From the NCBI RefSeq assembly GCF_000787575.1, contig NW_012236518.1, positions 124,001 through 188,000 of the forward strand: a stretch of DNA of 64,000 nucleotides. Reading direction: 5' to 3'. Position 1 is the stretch's first letter. Each line of letters begins with the position of its first letter. Under the pieces are notes generated by a model. That model did no database searches, was not told the origin of the DNA, and worked only from the letters and a program-made list of their open reading frames with translations. Made by a program: the position numbers and the translations under genes. This document shows positions 33,053 to 45,883 of the stretch, piece by piece. This DNA is from Acytostelium subglobosum LB1 (Eukaryota > Evosea > Eumycetozoa > Acytosteliales > Acytosteliaceae).

Positions 33053-35209
33053 ATGAAGTTATTTGTTATTATATCATTTTTGACATTGTTGGTAGCAACT
33101 TTGGTCGCTGGATACCAGTGGGACAACCTTAGAGTTGGTGGTGGAGGGTAAGTAATCAAAGTTAGTCTTTCTCATGGGCTTCCTCATTTCTCAAACTTAT
33201 ACTAACTTATTCAATAAAATAGTTATGTAACTGGAATTGCAATTCACCCTACTACTCAGGATAGAATGTACGTTAGGACTGATGTGGGAGGTGCCTACAG
33301 ATGGGACTCGGTGGCATCCAAGTGGATCCAGTTGCTTGACTGGGTCGGACCATCCCAAGCCAACTTAATCGGTGTCGATGGAATGGCACTGGACAAGAAC
33401 TACCCCGACAGACTCTACTTGGCACTCGGCAAGAATCTCGGTGATGGTGGACTATACCGCTCGGAGGACAAGGGTGAAACCTGGACTCGTCTGCTCACCG
33501 CTCAGTTTAATGGAAATGGCCGTGACCAGAGATGGGGTGGTGAGCCAATTGCCGTCGACCCATTGGACAGCAACATTATCTACTGTGGCACCCGTGTCCA
33601 GGGTCTGTACCGCTCAGTCGACAATGGTGCTACTTGGACCAACTTGGCAAGTGTCCCTGTCGGACACACTGGCACCGACCCAACTGGCATCAGAATCGTG
33701 GAGTTTGATCCAAGCACCGTAGTCTCTGGCCACTCTGGCAAGATCTATGTTGGAATCGCTGGAACTGGAATCTACCGCAGCACTGATGGAGGTGCTACCT
33801 TTAGCGCGTTGTCAGGTGCTCCAACATCCCCACGCAGAATGCAAGTTGTGAATGGCATCCTCTTTGTCACTCACTCCACGGGTGTGTCAAAATGGAATGG
33901 ATCCGCATGGACCAATATCACTCCATCAGCCAGTGCTGGCAAGGACTTCTGTGGTCTCGCTGTAGAAGCTGCCAACCCACTCAAGCTCTTGGTGTCTGAG
34001 AGATACAGCTCATTCAACAACGTAATGTACCGCTCGGTTGACGGAGGTTCGACATGGACCAAGATTGGTGCCACAGGTGCCGTTGTTAGCAACAAGTTCC
34101 GTGAGGCACAGTGGTGGCCCACCAACTGGTGGGAGGCAGCCACAGCCGACCTTGTCTTGAACCCATTCGCACCAGGCCAATTCCTCTACACTGATTGGTT
34201 CGGCGTCTGGAAGACCAACACTATCTGGGGCAGCACTATGAACTTCACCACTCAGGTTCGCGGTATTGAAGAGACGGTCGTACTCACCTTGACTGCACCA
34301 CCATCAGGAGCCCTCCTCTTCTCGGGCATGGCTGATGTTGGAGGCTTCCGCCACCAGAGTCTCACTGACTGGCCCGTCTACAAGAACCCCAAGGCCGAGA
34401 CCTTCAGCATTGACTTTGTCGAGACTTCGCCTGCCTTTGTAGCAGCACTTGATGCCACCGATTGGGATGGTACCAACTCCCGTCTGATCACCTCAACTGA
34501 CAGTGGTTCTACCTGGACTGCCGCCGCACTTCCCTCTGGTACCACACTCGGTCGTCTTGCCTACTCTGCCACCAACAACAACCGTATCGTCTATGTTGCT
34601 GGAGGTGGTAGTGTCTACTACTCGTCTAACCGTGGTGTATCCTGGACTCAGGCTACCGGAGCCCCATCTGGAGCTGTTGGCCTCACCGACATTTGGAACA
34701 GGGACAACGCTCTTGCCTCAGACCGTGTTGACGGTGCCAAGTTCTACCTGTTCTCCCAAGGTATCATCTATGCAAGCACTGACTCTGGAGCCACATGGGC
34801 AGCCAAGACCACCACCGCCATCCCCAAGAAGGCTGGATACCTCAACGTGGTCACTGTCCCAGGCAAGGCCAATGAACTCTGGGTCGGACTCGATGGCAAC
34901 GGGCTCTACCGCTCGACCAACGGAGGAGTATCCTTCACCAAGATCTCCTTCTTCCAGACCTGCTCGGGTATCAACTTTGGAAAGGCTGATCCAGCCAATC
35001 CAACAGTCCCCGCCACCTTTGCCTACGGCAAGGTCGGAGGTGTCTATGGCATGTACCGTTCAAGCGACTCTGGAGCCACCTGGACCCAGATCAACGATGC
35101 CACTCACCAGTTCCCATGTGGCGTCAAGTCCCTGTCGGGAGACAGGAACACCTTTGGCCGCGTCTACGTTGCCACTGGCGGATGTGGTGTGCTCTATGGC
35201 CAACCATAA
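33053..35209 (+). CDS. secreted GH74 family xyloglucanase
   Basis: Exons 33053-33147 and 33223-35209; 693 residues. Exon 1 encodes a signal peptide (MKLFVIISFLTLLVATLVAG) and the first residues of the enzyme. Family GH74 features: RTDVGGAYRWD near the N-terminus, repeated Asp-box-like turns (SVDNGATWT, STDGGATFS, SVDGGSTWT, STDSGATWA, SSDSGATWT) forming the two seven-bladed propellers, TDWFGVWKTN, and MADVGGFRH where the second propeller begins. GH74 enzymes cleave beta-1,4-glucan backbones of xyloglucan, using two Asp, one in each half; Asp of DVGGAY and Asp of ADVGGF are the likely pair. Codon use is strongly C-ending, unlike the AT-rich surroundings, suggesting high expression. A role in digesting plant debris or in remodelling its own cellulose is inferred. 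Confidence 0.92.
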
Positions 35210-35263
35210 GCACAACCTTGTCTGGACGACGATCCTTCGTAATAAACTTGCCATTGCGCTCAT

Positions 35264-37758
35264 TTATTTATTGATCCATATTATGACGGTGATTGCTAGC
35301 CAGAGCACTGCGAGGAAGATGGACAGCCAGAGCATCCGGTCCTTCCTAAACACACGTCTGGCCATCAGACGAGTGGATGATTTGTCAGTCAGGCGGTAGA
35401 CAAGCTTGATGGGCACGGCGATCTCGTTGGAAGTCAGTGGGAAGCGCTCATAGTCCAGCGGGTACTTGTAAGTGTCGTACACCGTGCATGATCGCGTGCC
35501 GTCATAGATCTGGCGACGGCCAACACTGGTCAGACTGCCATTCTCACTCCTGTTTGGTGAGAGTGAGGCAAGGATTTGGTCCTGTCTCTCTCTTAGTCCT
35601 CCACTATTCTGCACGGACGATGATCCAATGGTGAATGGGATGCGTCTCGACGATGATGAGTCCATGTTGGCCTCCAACACATCAGACACTGTGATGTCCT
35701 CGTAAAGTGTCATCAACTTGCTGGCAATGATCTCCTTTGTCTTTGGATTGATTGGCTTCTTCAACAAATCCCTCAATAGACATTGAACATTGTTTGACAT
35801 CTGATCAGAGAACATTGATCTCTCCTGATTCTCCTTGATTCCAAATGCAATCAACTGTAATTCCAAGTTGTGGAGTACTAATATATGTTTGTTTGTGATT
35901 GTGTTAGCTTCGTACATCATCCATAATCTGCCAACATCCATCCATCAATCATACCTTCGTTGGACAATGCATCACCGCTTCCACTTTGCTTGTTGTTGCT
36001 GTTGCCACCACTCATTAGGTAACAATCATGCTTGTTGATGTGATGCAGACATGCCAATGTTTCAGGATGTAGAATGACATCCATTACCTTGAGGAATGTC
36101 TTGAAGTGGGTGTCCAGTGAGAAGTCGAATGACAACAATGATCGGACAATGAAGAATGAGAATATATATGAATAGAAGTAGTAGTTGTCCGTTATGTACT
36201 GCTCGCTACATGATTGATTGATTGAGTTAGCTTTCAACACATTCGTTCGTTAATCCTCATCCCAAACTTACGATATAGGCTCGCCTGGATCATTACTGCT
36301 GAGCAGTAACATTGATGTGGTCTTTGGTCGCTTTGCTCGGGATGATCGCCAGGGTGTCAGATAGGTCATCCACAATCTGATTGTTTGTTCCAGTGGCAGT
36401 TCAGAGTCATTCGGATCGAATCGCTCAAAGAATGACACCAAACAATTGAACAGTGGATATCTCAGTGAGTCTGCGAGCTGGCTAACAAACATTAACTGTG
36501 GCTGACATCTTGTGAACTCCTGGAAGTGAGTCAGAAGTATATAAGACATATCAGTGTAGAATACACTCGGTCGCTTATACTATTGATTGATTGGAATGTT
36601 AGTGAGTGATTGAGTGAACGGAACTATTCCATGTGTACATACTGATGTGAACAAAGGTTGGAACTCTGGAGTGATCTTGCTTATTGTTAGATTGGTTAGA
36701 TTGTGACCAAGATAGCACTCAGAGATGATGCTTAGGAATGAGAGTGTCTGTGATTGATTGAAATGCTGCTTGATGTGCTTGGGATCCAGTGGCAAGAAGT
36801 GATGCAGGTAATCATTGAGCAGACGAGCGTATATAGCCTTCTGTCGCTCTGGTGATCTTCTTGACGTTGGTGATACAGGTCTGCCAGTGTAACTATACGT
36901 TGGTACACCCAATACTGATCTTATACTTGGGTTCTGACTCTGTGCCGTGTGTGATTGATTGGTTAGTCCTGGCTCGCTGGCCTTGGCATTGCATTTCATC
37001 ACTCACCCAGTAGTCACCAAACAATCCAAAGGCAAAGAAATAGAGTTGGAAGATGTTGATGGTAATTGATCGTTTGTTGTTCTTATCAACGTCACACAGC
37101 ATGGCAGACAGTTGTGGCAATGGCTGATTGGTATACAATCGATATGATATAGACCTCTGGATAATGGGTTAAGTTAGCAAATGGTCGTTTGATTGATGAA
37201 GTGATTGAGTGAGTGGACTTTGTGTAGTGTACATACGGGTACTCTATCCATTGGGAATAGATAAAGGTTCTGGTTGTTGGAGAAGTGAGTGAGGAGGAAA
37301 CGGAAACACTCGGATTGTGTAGATAGTTGAGAGAGTAAGGCGGGTATCTCCTCTTCGGTACAGATTCGAATGATACCCTTGGGATCTTGACCATAGATCT
37401 TACTAAGGAATACTGGCCAATCATGATGCATTGATGTCGTCTCAATATACTTGTTCAACATAATCCTAAAGTCTTTAACATTGTTGAACTCGTATAATTG
37501 TTGTTGTACTTGTTGTACCTGTTGAACTTGTTGTTGTTGTTGTTGCGCTTGTTGTTGTACTTGTTGCTGTTGTAGTACATTGCCATTCATATAAGGTGAT
37601 GATGACATTGCATGTTGTGCTTGTTGTTGTTGTATCAGTGGAGATGACAACATTGGTGAACTGTTATGCATCTGTTCTTGTTGAAGATGCTGTGGAATTG
37701 GTGATGAGACACCAACACTATAATAAGACTTGATATTGTTGTTATTGTTATTCATCAT
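35264..37758 (-). CDS. SMPD4-like (neutral sphingomyelinase 3) tail-anchored membrane protein
   Basis: Six exons (37758-37237, 37156-37007, 36939-36643, 36579-36272, 36205-35955, 35907-35264), all in phase; 723 residues. A Q-rich N-terminus is followed by helical segments with DWPVFLSKIYG, FFAFGLFGDYW, LLNDYLHHFLP and the family phrase LWMTYLTPWR, which marks SMPD4/nSMase3 proteins. The C-terminus ends in a single hydrophobic span (MLWLSIFLAVLWLAITVIIW) with two residues after it, so it is tail-anchored, most likely in ER or nuclear envelope as for human SMPD4. Enzymatic sphingomyelin hydrolysis by this family is debated, and an active site cannot be pointed out here. The last intron is very short (47 bases). 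It converges with the GH74 gene, 54 bases away. Confidence 0.75.
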
Positions 37759-38075
37759 CGCGATGTTATTGATATAACTAAGTTAACTCAAGATCGATAC
37801 AGATGAATGTACATTCATTCAAGTTCATTCAAGTTCATCTATGCAAGAGTTTGGCGCGCCTCAGTCGATTGAGGGGTTGTGTGAGTTGTGAGAAGTTCGA
37901 GCCTCGAGTACCTTTCGACGAAGTGTGTGTCAATCAATAGTCGTCATTCATTCAAACAAATATTAAACATACTCTTTGCAATTGGATAACTTGTTTGAAT
38001 AATAGTAGATATAAATATTTATCCCATCAATAGAACAGATTATATAATTATAATAATAATCATAACTGAGCATAT
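37759..38075. promoter_or_regulatory. divergent promoter region
   Basis: Shared 5' flank of the SMPD4-like gene (-) and UBC9 (+), with an 8-base GGCGCGCC palindrome near 37854 and repeated TTCATTCAAG units. No gene seen. Confidence 0.4.
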
Positions 38076-38843
38076 ATGTCTGGAATATCATTGGCTAGAT
38101 TGACTGAGGAGAGAAAGCAATGGCGAAAGGATCACCCATTCGTATGTATAGACAGATCGCAGGGCTCTTCAATGTGTTACAATGACTGTAATCGACATCA
38201 CATGTTGCCCTTTGCTAACTCAATCATTCATCAACAACAACAACATAACAACTACAACAACAGGGCTTCTTTGCTAGACCACAGAACAACAAAGACGGAT
38301 CGACTAACTTGTTTGTTTGGGATTGTGGCATACCAGGTATTACTGGTGTAAGTGTATATTATACATCATCAATCGGTAAACATATGATCACTCACTCAAT
38401 CACGCACAATCAATCAATCAATCAATCAATCACATGATATATAGACATTGTGGGAGGGCGGTACGTACCCATTGACAATGGAGTTCTCTGAGGAGTACCC
38501 TTCAAAGCCACCAAAGTGTAGATTCCCAAAGGACTTCTTCCATCCCAATGTATATCCCTCTGGCACCGTATGTCTGAGTATAGTTAACGATGATGGTGAT
38601 TGGAAGCCCTCAATCTCTGTCAAGCAGATCCTATTGGGTATTCAAGATCTTCTCAATGCACCAAACCCAAAGAGTCCAGCACAACAACTACCAATTACAC
38701 TGTTTGTGTAAGTACTCTCCTCCTCCATTTAGTGATCATTGGATTAGTATTAACGCCCTTGTACATAAATATACAGCAACAATATCGAGGAATACAAAAG
38801 AAAGGTAAAGGAACAGGTCAAGCTTTATCCTCCTCCCGTATAA
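38076..38843 (+). CDS. ubc9: SUMO-conjugating enzyme UBC9
   Basis: Exons 38076-38141, 38264-38347, 38445-38707 and 38777-38843; 159 residues, the normal length. [22 protein letters not shown] is the family N-terminus that binds SUMO and E1. Catalytic Cys93 lies in SGTVCLSI, preceded by HPNVYPSG, with the UBC9-specific [14 protein letters not shown] loop and the final [10 protein letters not shown] helix. It is the E2 that transfers SUMO from the SAE1/SAE2 E1 to lysines in nuclear targets. All functional residues visible are intact. Confidence 0.97.
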
Positions 38844-39446
38844 TAAGAATGAATATAGGGTATCAACAAACTAGATCAATACAATAACAATGCGTAGTCC
38901 AATGTTCTCCAAACCTTCTTAAGGTTGTCATCATAACTATCAACAACTCGAGGTCAAGCCGAGAGAGACCTCGGCTAATTATTTGAATCGGTCCGATCAC
39001 TTTGCATCATCTTCATCTTCACACGACTATATCAACCAATCAATCAATCAATCAATCAACCATTCATGGACAATAAGTATGACAAGCATTACATTCAAAC
39101 ATATCTAAAGTGTATTAGACGTTACATTTCCTGTTGGGGTGGTTTGGGTGGAAGTGCTGCGATAGTACCGTACTATTGTTGAGAACTTGGTGTTGACAAC
39201 AATGACTACTAACTAGGGCATGGAAGGGGAGAGTTTGGTTGAATGGTTGCTTGGTTGCTTGGTTGCTTGGGGTGGGTTTGGTTGGACGATGAGGTGAATG
39301 AAATAAACATATGGTTGCTGCTTGCGCTGCTGCTGCTGTTGCTGGGGTCTGTGCTTTGCTTTGTGGCGAGAGGACTACTGGAATGACGAGTTGGAATGGC
39401 GGCTGCTCAGCCAGTGATCACTCCTCTTCAACGCTTGTCAAACATC
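38844..39446. other. intergenic between convergent genes
   Basis: 3' flanks of UBC9 (+) and the Rac gene (-). Contains a CAATCAATCAATCAATCAACC run (39035-39060) and a TTGGTTGC triple repeat near 39240-39270. No gene seen. Confidence 0.5.
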
Positions 39447-40523
39447 TTATTGAAGAAGACATCTAGTTCTCTTCTTCTTCTTCATGAACAGTACTGACTT
39501 GATAGCTTCGTCAAACACCTGCTTAAGATGTAATGAGGTCTTGGCAGAACACTCCATGTATTTAACAGCCTTGATCTTTCTAGCCAGCTCGTTACCCTAA
39601 AGTTAAAAGAAGAAAGAGTGATGATGTAGAGAGTTAGTATGAGTGATTGATGATTGTGGTTGGGTGAATAAGCGATTGAGATAAACTTACCTGCTCTGTT
39701 GAGATTGGTCTCTGTCCCTGTGATTCGAGCTTCTCGATAATAGTCCTGTCGTCACGAGTATCCAACTTGGTTCCGACCAGAATCTGTGGAACCTCTGGAC
39801 AGAAATGCAATACCTCTGGGTACCACTATAATAAGGAGGACGACGACGACGAGGAGGTGTTAATACATATGATTGATTGATTGAATGATTGATTGAATGA
39901 ATATACTTTACCTTTGTCAATACGTTTTCGTAGGAGACTGGGTTTGTGATTGAAAAGCATATTAGAAATACATTAGCATTGGCATAGCTCAGTGGTCTGA
40001 GTTTGTCGTACTCCTCCTGACCGGCTATATTATTGTGATTATGATTAAAAGACTCAGTTAGTAAGAGATGGCAAAGAAGTTGGTTGAATATATTGTAGAT
40101 ATATACCAGTATCCCAAAGTCCAAGCTCGATATTCCTATCACCTGCTGTGAGATTGACTACGTAGTTATCGAACACCTATGATTGATTGATTGAGTTAGA
40201 TACAAGGACTCAACAAAGTAATAATAATAATACTCACTGTTGGAATATAATCTTCTGGGAAACGGTTGTTGGCATAACTGATCAGAAGACAAGTCTAAAT
40301 GAATGAAGTTCAACAACGAAGTATGTTAGTATCATGTACATTCACTCCGTTTGTAGTTGTTGTCGATGACACCATGCTCACGCTGCTTCTTCTAATTGAA
40401 GTGCTTCGCTCCATTGACATCAACCAACTCATCGCCACAATCTCGATTGTTTGTTATCTTGCTTACCTTTCCGACAGCACCATCACCTATAACTACAAGC
40501 TTAATGACCTCTGGCGATGACAT
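39447..40523 (-). CDS. Rho/Rac family small GTPase (RacC-like?)
   Basis: Six small exons (40523-40467, 40294-40238, 40176-40107, 40024-39912, 39825-39691, 39596-39447) join in phase; 193 residues. G1 GDGAVGKT spans intron 1, switch I YIPTVFDNY spans intron 2, G3 DTAGQEEYD spans intron 3, GTKLD is G4 and ECSAKT G5. The Rho-specific insert ([13 protein letters not shown]) is present. The C-terminus is a polybasic run and a CAAX box ([11 protein letters not shown]), so it should be prenylated and held at the plasma membrane, where it would steer actin through effectors such as PAKs. Among dictyostelid Racs it reminds me most of RacC, but this is from memory and not certain. Confidence 0.93.
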
Positions 40524-43500
40524 CCTATAAATATTCCTATGTTCTTTAAATTATATTATATTACTCTGTAATAGTAGTATTCGGTGTTAGTAAGATGTCA
40601 TTTATAATGCTGCTACAATTGATTGATTTGGCGAGATCTCTTGCCACCGTCTTCATCAACAACACAACAACAATGTCCAACAAGACAACTACAATAATAA
40701 CAATGATGATGTATGATATGTAGAAAGATACCCTACGTGTAAATAACTAACTAAAGATAGAGAGAGAGAGAGATAGATACTCAAAAAGATATTAGAAATT
40801 GAGAGAAGAAGAGCGCGATGTGCACACTACCCACAGACACATGCGTCACTCTCTCAGACACACTCCACTCACTCAATTCATTCTTTCTCTCTCTCAGACA
40901 ACTAAAATAAAAAAAAAATTGTGGTGTTGTTGGTGTGAGCTTGTTGGTGTGAGTGAGAGTGGGTTTGAATCGAAAATTAATAATAATTGAGACAGACAGG
41001 AGACTGGAGGGAGTGAGTAGGTGTGAGAGTGAGGTAGGGTGGGTGAGATAGTGCGTGAGTGAATGAAAGAGTGGGTGGGTGAGTGCGAGGGATGGATGGA
41101 TGCCGACATCCTTGAACTGGACTGACTGTCTTTGTCAATCTTTGTCCTCTGTCCTTCTCTCTGACTGACTTTCTGGACCTCAATTGTTGTTGTTGGTTGT
41201 CAAGGGTCATCCATCATACTCCTCCTCGTATAATAACTAGCTAGTTATAAATGATTGTTGTAGTGAACGTTCGAATGGTGGACATGGAATGAAGATATGA
41301 ATGAAAGATGATTGGAACAACAATACCTACTTTATGCTAAAAGAATCGATGGCGATTAATAAATAAATATCTGTGATGATGGTTGGTGATTGATTGTTTG
41401 GTTGATTGATTGTTTGTTTGATTGTTTGGTTGTAGATATATTCTTAGTAGTGTTTGAATGAAAGAAATGTTTACTATTTGATGGCAAGTAATAGTTTCTA
41501 ACCCTGTGTCTGATCACTCACAGGATTGTTGCCCATAATTGAACAGAAAGAAAAAAACAAAACAATTTGGATGAATTGGATTCATGGATAAAGGTTCTGA
41601 TGTGAGCTCCCCCTTCAATCGTTATCATAAAGTTGATAACAATAGATCACACAATCCCACACACCCCATCACATCTAGAATAGAAATACATCATCAATAA
41701 CACATTTATATTATTAGATATATGAATATGTATTGAAAAGGGAAGGAAAGGAATTAACTAGGGACGTTTGTAGATCAACTTCATCATCATCGACACACAA
41801 CCTAATCCAGTTTGGTAGGTCGATGGACAATTCAATCTTTCTCCACAACACAACAATAATCGTTCGAACGAACGAACATTGTGAACCTCAACACAGTCGT
41901 CAATCGTCAATAGACTATTCAACCCCGTCACGGTGGAGTTTGGACCATCCTTCGTCTCTACCTATCCATGAGGAGCCTTCTCCATGGTGGTCCATTGTGA
42001 CATTTGAGAACAAAGTTTTGACGTACTTACCAAACTAGGCAACACCTGCTTCTAGTTCACCCGTTCCTTTCGCGACCACACAGATTTCCCGGCCAGACGT
42101 CAGCCCTGGGCCCGCCTGTGAGGCCAGAGACACGAGTTGTCGATAAATAAGGAAGTGGGGGTTGGTCGTTTTGGTGGAGCGACAATATGCTTCTGGAAAT
42201 GCCAGACAGTCCGACCAATTGAATTGCTCGATTCAACAATGTAAAATCCATCACATTATAGACTGCCATCACATTAGCCTCATAGATTCTACATCAAAGG
42301 CCTCTCAATCTCGTTCACTCACTCACACTAATGTGTATGTTGTAGAGAAGCGAAGGGGGTGCCAAGGATTGAAGTTATCGATCCAATTTGCCAGGATGAA
42401 AAGGAGGAACCCTAAAAGCGACCAACTTGTCTTGGATTTAATAATCCCAATCCTTTTTCCATTATCTACTTATATATATTGTACATTATTATAACTAAAA
42501 AACTAAAAAAAAACATTATTAATTTCTAATTTATATATTAATTATTATTCAAATAATTTATTGAACAACCAATATGTATTAGTTGATCAATCCAACCAAT
42601 CATTATTTATATATAATAATAATATAGATATACCAAATTTACACAAACATATTTTATTATATGTTATATATATTTAGACAACCAAACTATATATTGTTTT
42701 ATTATTTAAATATTAATATTAATAAATGATCAAGCAAAGAATCAAGATGAAGTTACTTCATAGACGTAAGTTAAAGAGATAATAATATTTATAACTTTAT
42801 TTCACCAACCCATAGCCAACCTTTATTGTTTTTCTTTTTGTTTCCAATCATTTTACATGTACCAATGGGGAAATGAATATCATTATTACAACAGTCGTTC
42901 ACCATCATACAACTCTCCTGTCAACATTGTCATCACTAACTCACACTCAACACACACTCGTTCATATATAATATGGTGGAAATATTTGAACGTCGTCATT
43001 CAATCAACACAATACACAATGTCATTGTGAGTGTATCACATAAAATATATATGGTATACATGTCATTTGACTTGACTGTTATTTTATTACCAGTTATCAC
43101 CTTTCTTTTTCTGTTTCCATATATAAATGTATCACATACCAATCTAGAATGTTGATTGGGATGATCATTAACAGCAACAACATCAACAACCACATCAACA
43201 ACAACAACAACCACATAAACGACATCTAGTACTACATAAATCACATAAAGTACATTTATATACTGCACTGCAAAAGTAGTAGAAGCAGGAGGAAGAGCAA
43301 TGTTTGTATTGGTCAAACTCAAATTAATTAATGTTATTATTGGCTCTCCAGCATTCGTTTGTTCAATCGTCGCCTTGAGCTTTATCAACCATCAGACACA
43401 CAAACACACAAACACATATTATCACTCAAAGTCACCGTCGATTCGTCACTATAATCTTGTTCGTCCAGTAACTCCACACCAAGCTAGCGTTCAATGATTG

Positions 43501-44304
43501 CCAACAGACGGACAAAACCCTACCCTTTTATTTTTGATTTGGGTTGCTATCATACTTGGTAAAACGAATGGACGGGTCCGCCCAATTATCGTAGGGACCT
43601 CCGATGCCCCTTCCAAAGACCAAGGCTCGAGCATCGAATGGATGTGGAGCATGTTCATATTCGTTGCCTAATAAGGCATAGAGTGTGCCTGTCCGCCATT
43701 CATCCCACCACCCCACCACGCTCTCACTAAAACACAACACAACAAACTAATAATACCTAGCCAAGTATGCTTGTGTGGAGGGTCAATCGTCAGTTTTATA
43801 GTTTTGTTTTGTTGTTGTTCAATAGCAAGTCAAGTCAACTCAACTCAACTACTACTACTGTACTATAGTATTATTATTAATGTTCCACTTCTTCTTCTTT
43901 TGCAAACAAGTTTGTGTGTTGTTTACATGAATCTAATCCCTCTCACACACACTATTATTATATATAAATATTTACTGTACCGTCTTATTATTGCCGACTA
44001 TAGTCGCGCATATCCATCTTAATCTCTTGTTAGTTATTCGTCTAACTAAACAACATTTTGTTGTTCACACATCTAATAACAGCACCAACCAACAAATAAT
44101 AATCCACATATATAAATATATATATACAAAGTGGACTACTTCCTATTTAAATAATTGTATTAATTTATTGTTGTTATTTATTATTAATACCAAATAAGTT
44201 CCACCTTGGAACATCATAACATTATTATTTATTATTAATTATTATATATATTATTACAACAAAAAACATCATTAAATATATATATATTCTAACAACAACA
44301 AGAC
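40524..44304. other. gene-poor 3.8-kb region
   Basis: The longest stretch without a recognisable gene. Mostly A/T-rich DNA with TTGATTGTTTG, GTGAGTGAG and TATA-type runs. Two patches with clearly higher GC (about 42048-42220 and 43545-43735) stand out and are discussed as findings. Short ORFs present (for example 71 codons on minus at 42057-42272 and 70 codons on minus at 43528-43740) show no known domain and lack flanking splice structure. Confidence 0.5.
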
Positions 44305-45624
44305 ATGTATATAATATCACATAACAAAGAAATGAACCTTTATCCAAGCAAGCCAACTACAGAGTATTATTACTATCCAACAAATAGTTCCAAGACAAAG
44401 TTATATGAGATATTGAATAATGCCAATTTAAGGTAACATCATTCAATCATTCAATCATTCAATATCAAGTTTGTAATTCATTTACTTACTCACTTTTGAA
44501 TAATTACTCAATACCTTATACTTAGAGCTGCCTTTGGTTCATTCTTGAAGAGCCAGTTCTGCTTAGAGAACCTCCTTTGTTGGGAGGCCATAGAGTTATA
44601 TAAGCATAAGAATGGAAATGCTTCAGAGATCTATCAAATGGCAGAGGATATATATAATAAGGTATGTTTGATTGATTGAATGGTCCATCAAAGTAGTCTA
44701 ACATTATCATCCATATATCAATAGTTTATAAAAGTAAACGCAATATATGAGATCAATATATATGTTAAACAGAAGGAGTTGTTAAAGGAGAAGTTAATCA
44801 AGACATTTATTCTGCCGTCTCATCATAAACCAGGAGATACATCATCGTTACCAAAGAGGAAAATCCAGTATTGGACAGAAGTAATATTGCCTGCCATTAG
44901 ACATTCAAACTCTATAACATCAACTATCACATCAACTCAATCACTACCATCAACATCAACAACAACATCATCATCTGCATCTCCATCCAGACCACTGAGC
45001 ACCAGCAGCCAAAGTGCTTTCCAGACTGGTCCCGACTACTCCCATCAATTCACCTCATACTCCAACGACCCATTACAATCACAATCACATCATCCACTTA
45101 GCAACAGTACCGGCCATAATAATCAAATTGTCACAACTACAACCACTGGAGGAAGTCCCAACGGATACCCAAGCCCGAGGTTCTCCCGAAAGTACAACAG
45201 TCCATGCCAATCACCATTCTCCTCACCAGCCAACTCCCCAACACATTCACCCACAGAACAACAACAACTACAAGGTATCAAACCACCAGTCATCGCTGAT
45301 AAGGCACCAACCAGTATTAGCAGCAGTGGCGACAAACAGATATACAATACCCAGACCCTGCCCATGAGTCAGAATGGAGGAAGCTCAGTACGCAAGTCAT
45401 CCACATTTAGCAGTATAGATGAGAATGATCGAGCGGACATCTTCGAGGACTTCTTCACCGATGACTTCAACAGTGCCGATGTCCAGTTCGGTGTGCTACC
45501 TCACAAGTCCCTGTTCAACGATATCCAAGAGGAGCTGGAACAGATGATGATTGAGAACTCCCTTGGGGAGTTCCTAAAGTCCAAGGTCTACGTTCAAGGT
45601 CTCCAGGGTAACTCCCTGCCCTAG
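44305..45624 (+). CDS. RGS domain protein with a large insertion
   Basis: Exons 44305-44432, 44526-44661 and 44725-45624 join in phase; 387 residues. An RGS fold starts at about residue 30: KLYEILNNANLRAAFGSFLK, then ENLLCWEAIELYKHK, and IYNKFIKVNAIYEINI. The fold's last helices seem to be at the very C-terminus (about 340-385): FNDIQEELEQMMIENSLGEFLKSKVY, like the final RGS helix (…M..DS..RFL.S..Y). Between the two lie ~200 low-complexity residues (S, T, P, Q, N). RGS domains speed GTP hydrolysis by G-alpha subunits, which in dictyostelids govern cAMP chemotaxis. Whether the interrupted fold is functional is not known. Confidence 0.75.
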
Positions 45625-45883
45625 ACCAGTCAGTCATCGTCCAGTCCCCATCCTAATATATAATCTTGTACATCTCGATTGGCTATTCAATCAACTACCG
45701 CACAAGTCCCTCACAGTTAGTTGGATGATCATTCGAGAAGAAACATGGTCCCTAATATATAATAAATATTAGACTTGTATTGATATGTAGCCAGATATCC
45801 ACCCGCGATTGATTGATTGGTTGCCCTTTTATTACATATGATTGATTGAGTGGACCATCCAACGCCAACAGAGAGGCACACAC

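Noticed and set aside
41857-41880. TTCGAACGAACGAAC run as an integration or recombination site
   Set aside because: Only a short overlapping tetranucleotide repeat; no partner copy or mobile gene nearby.
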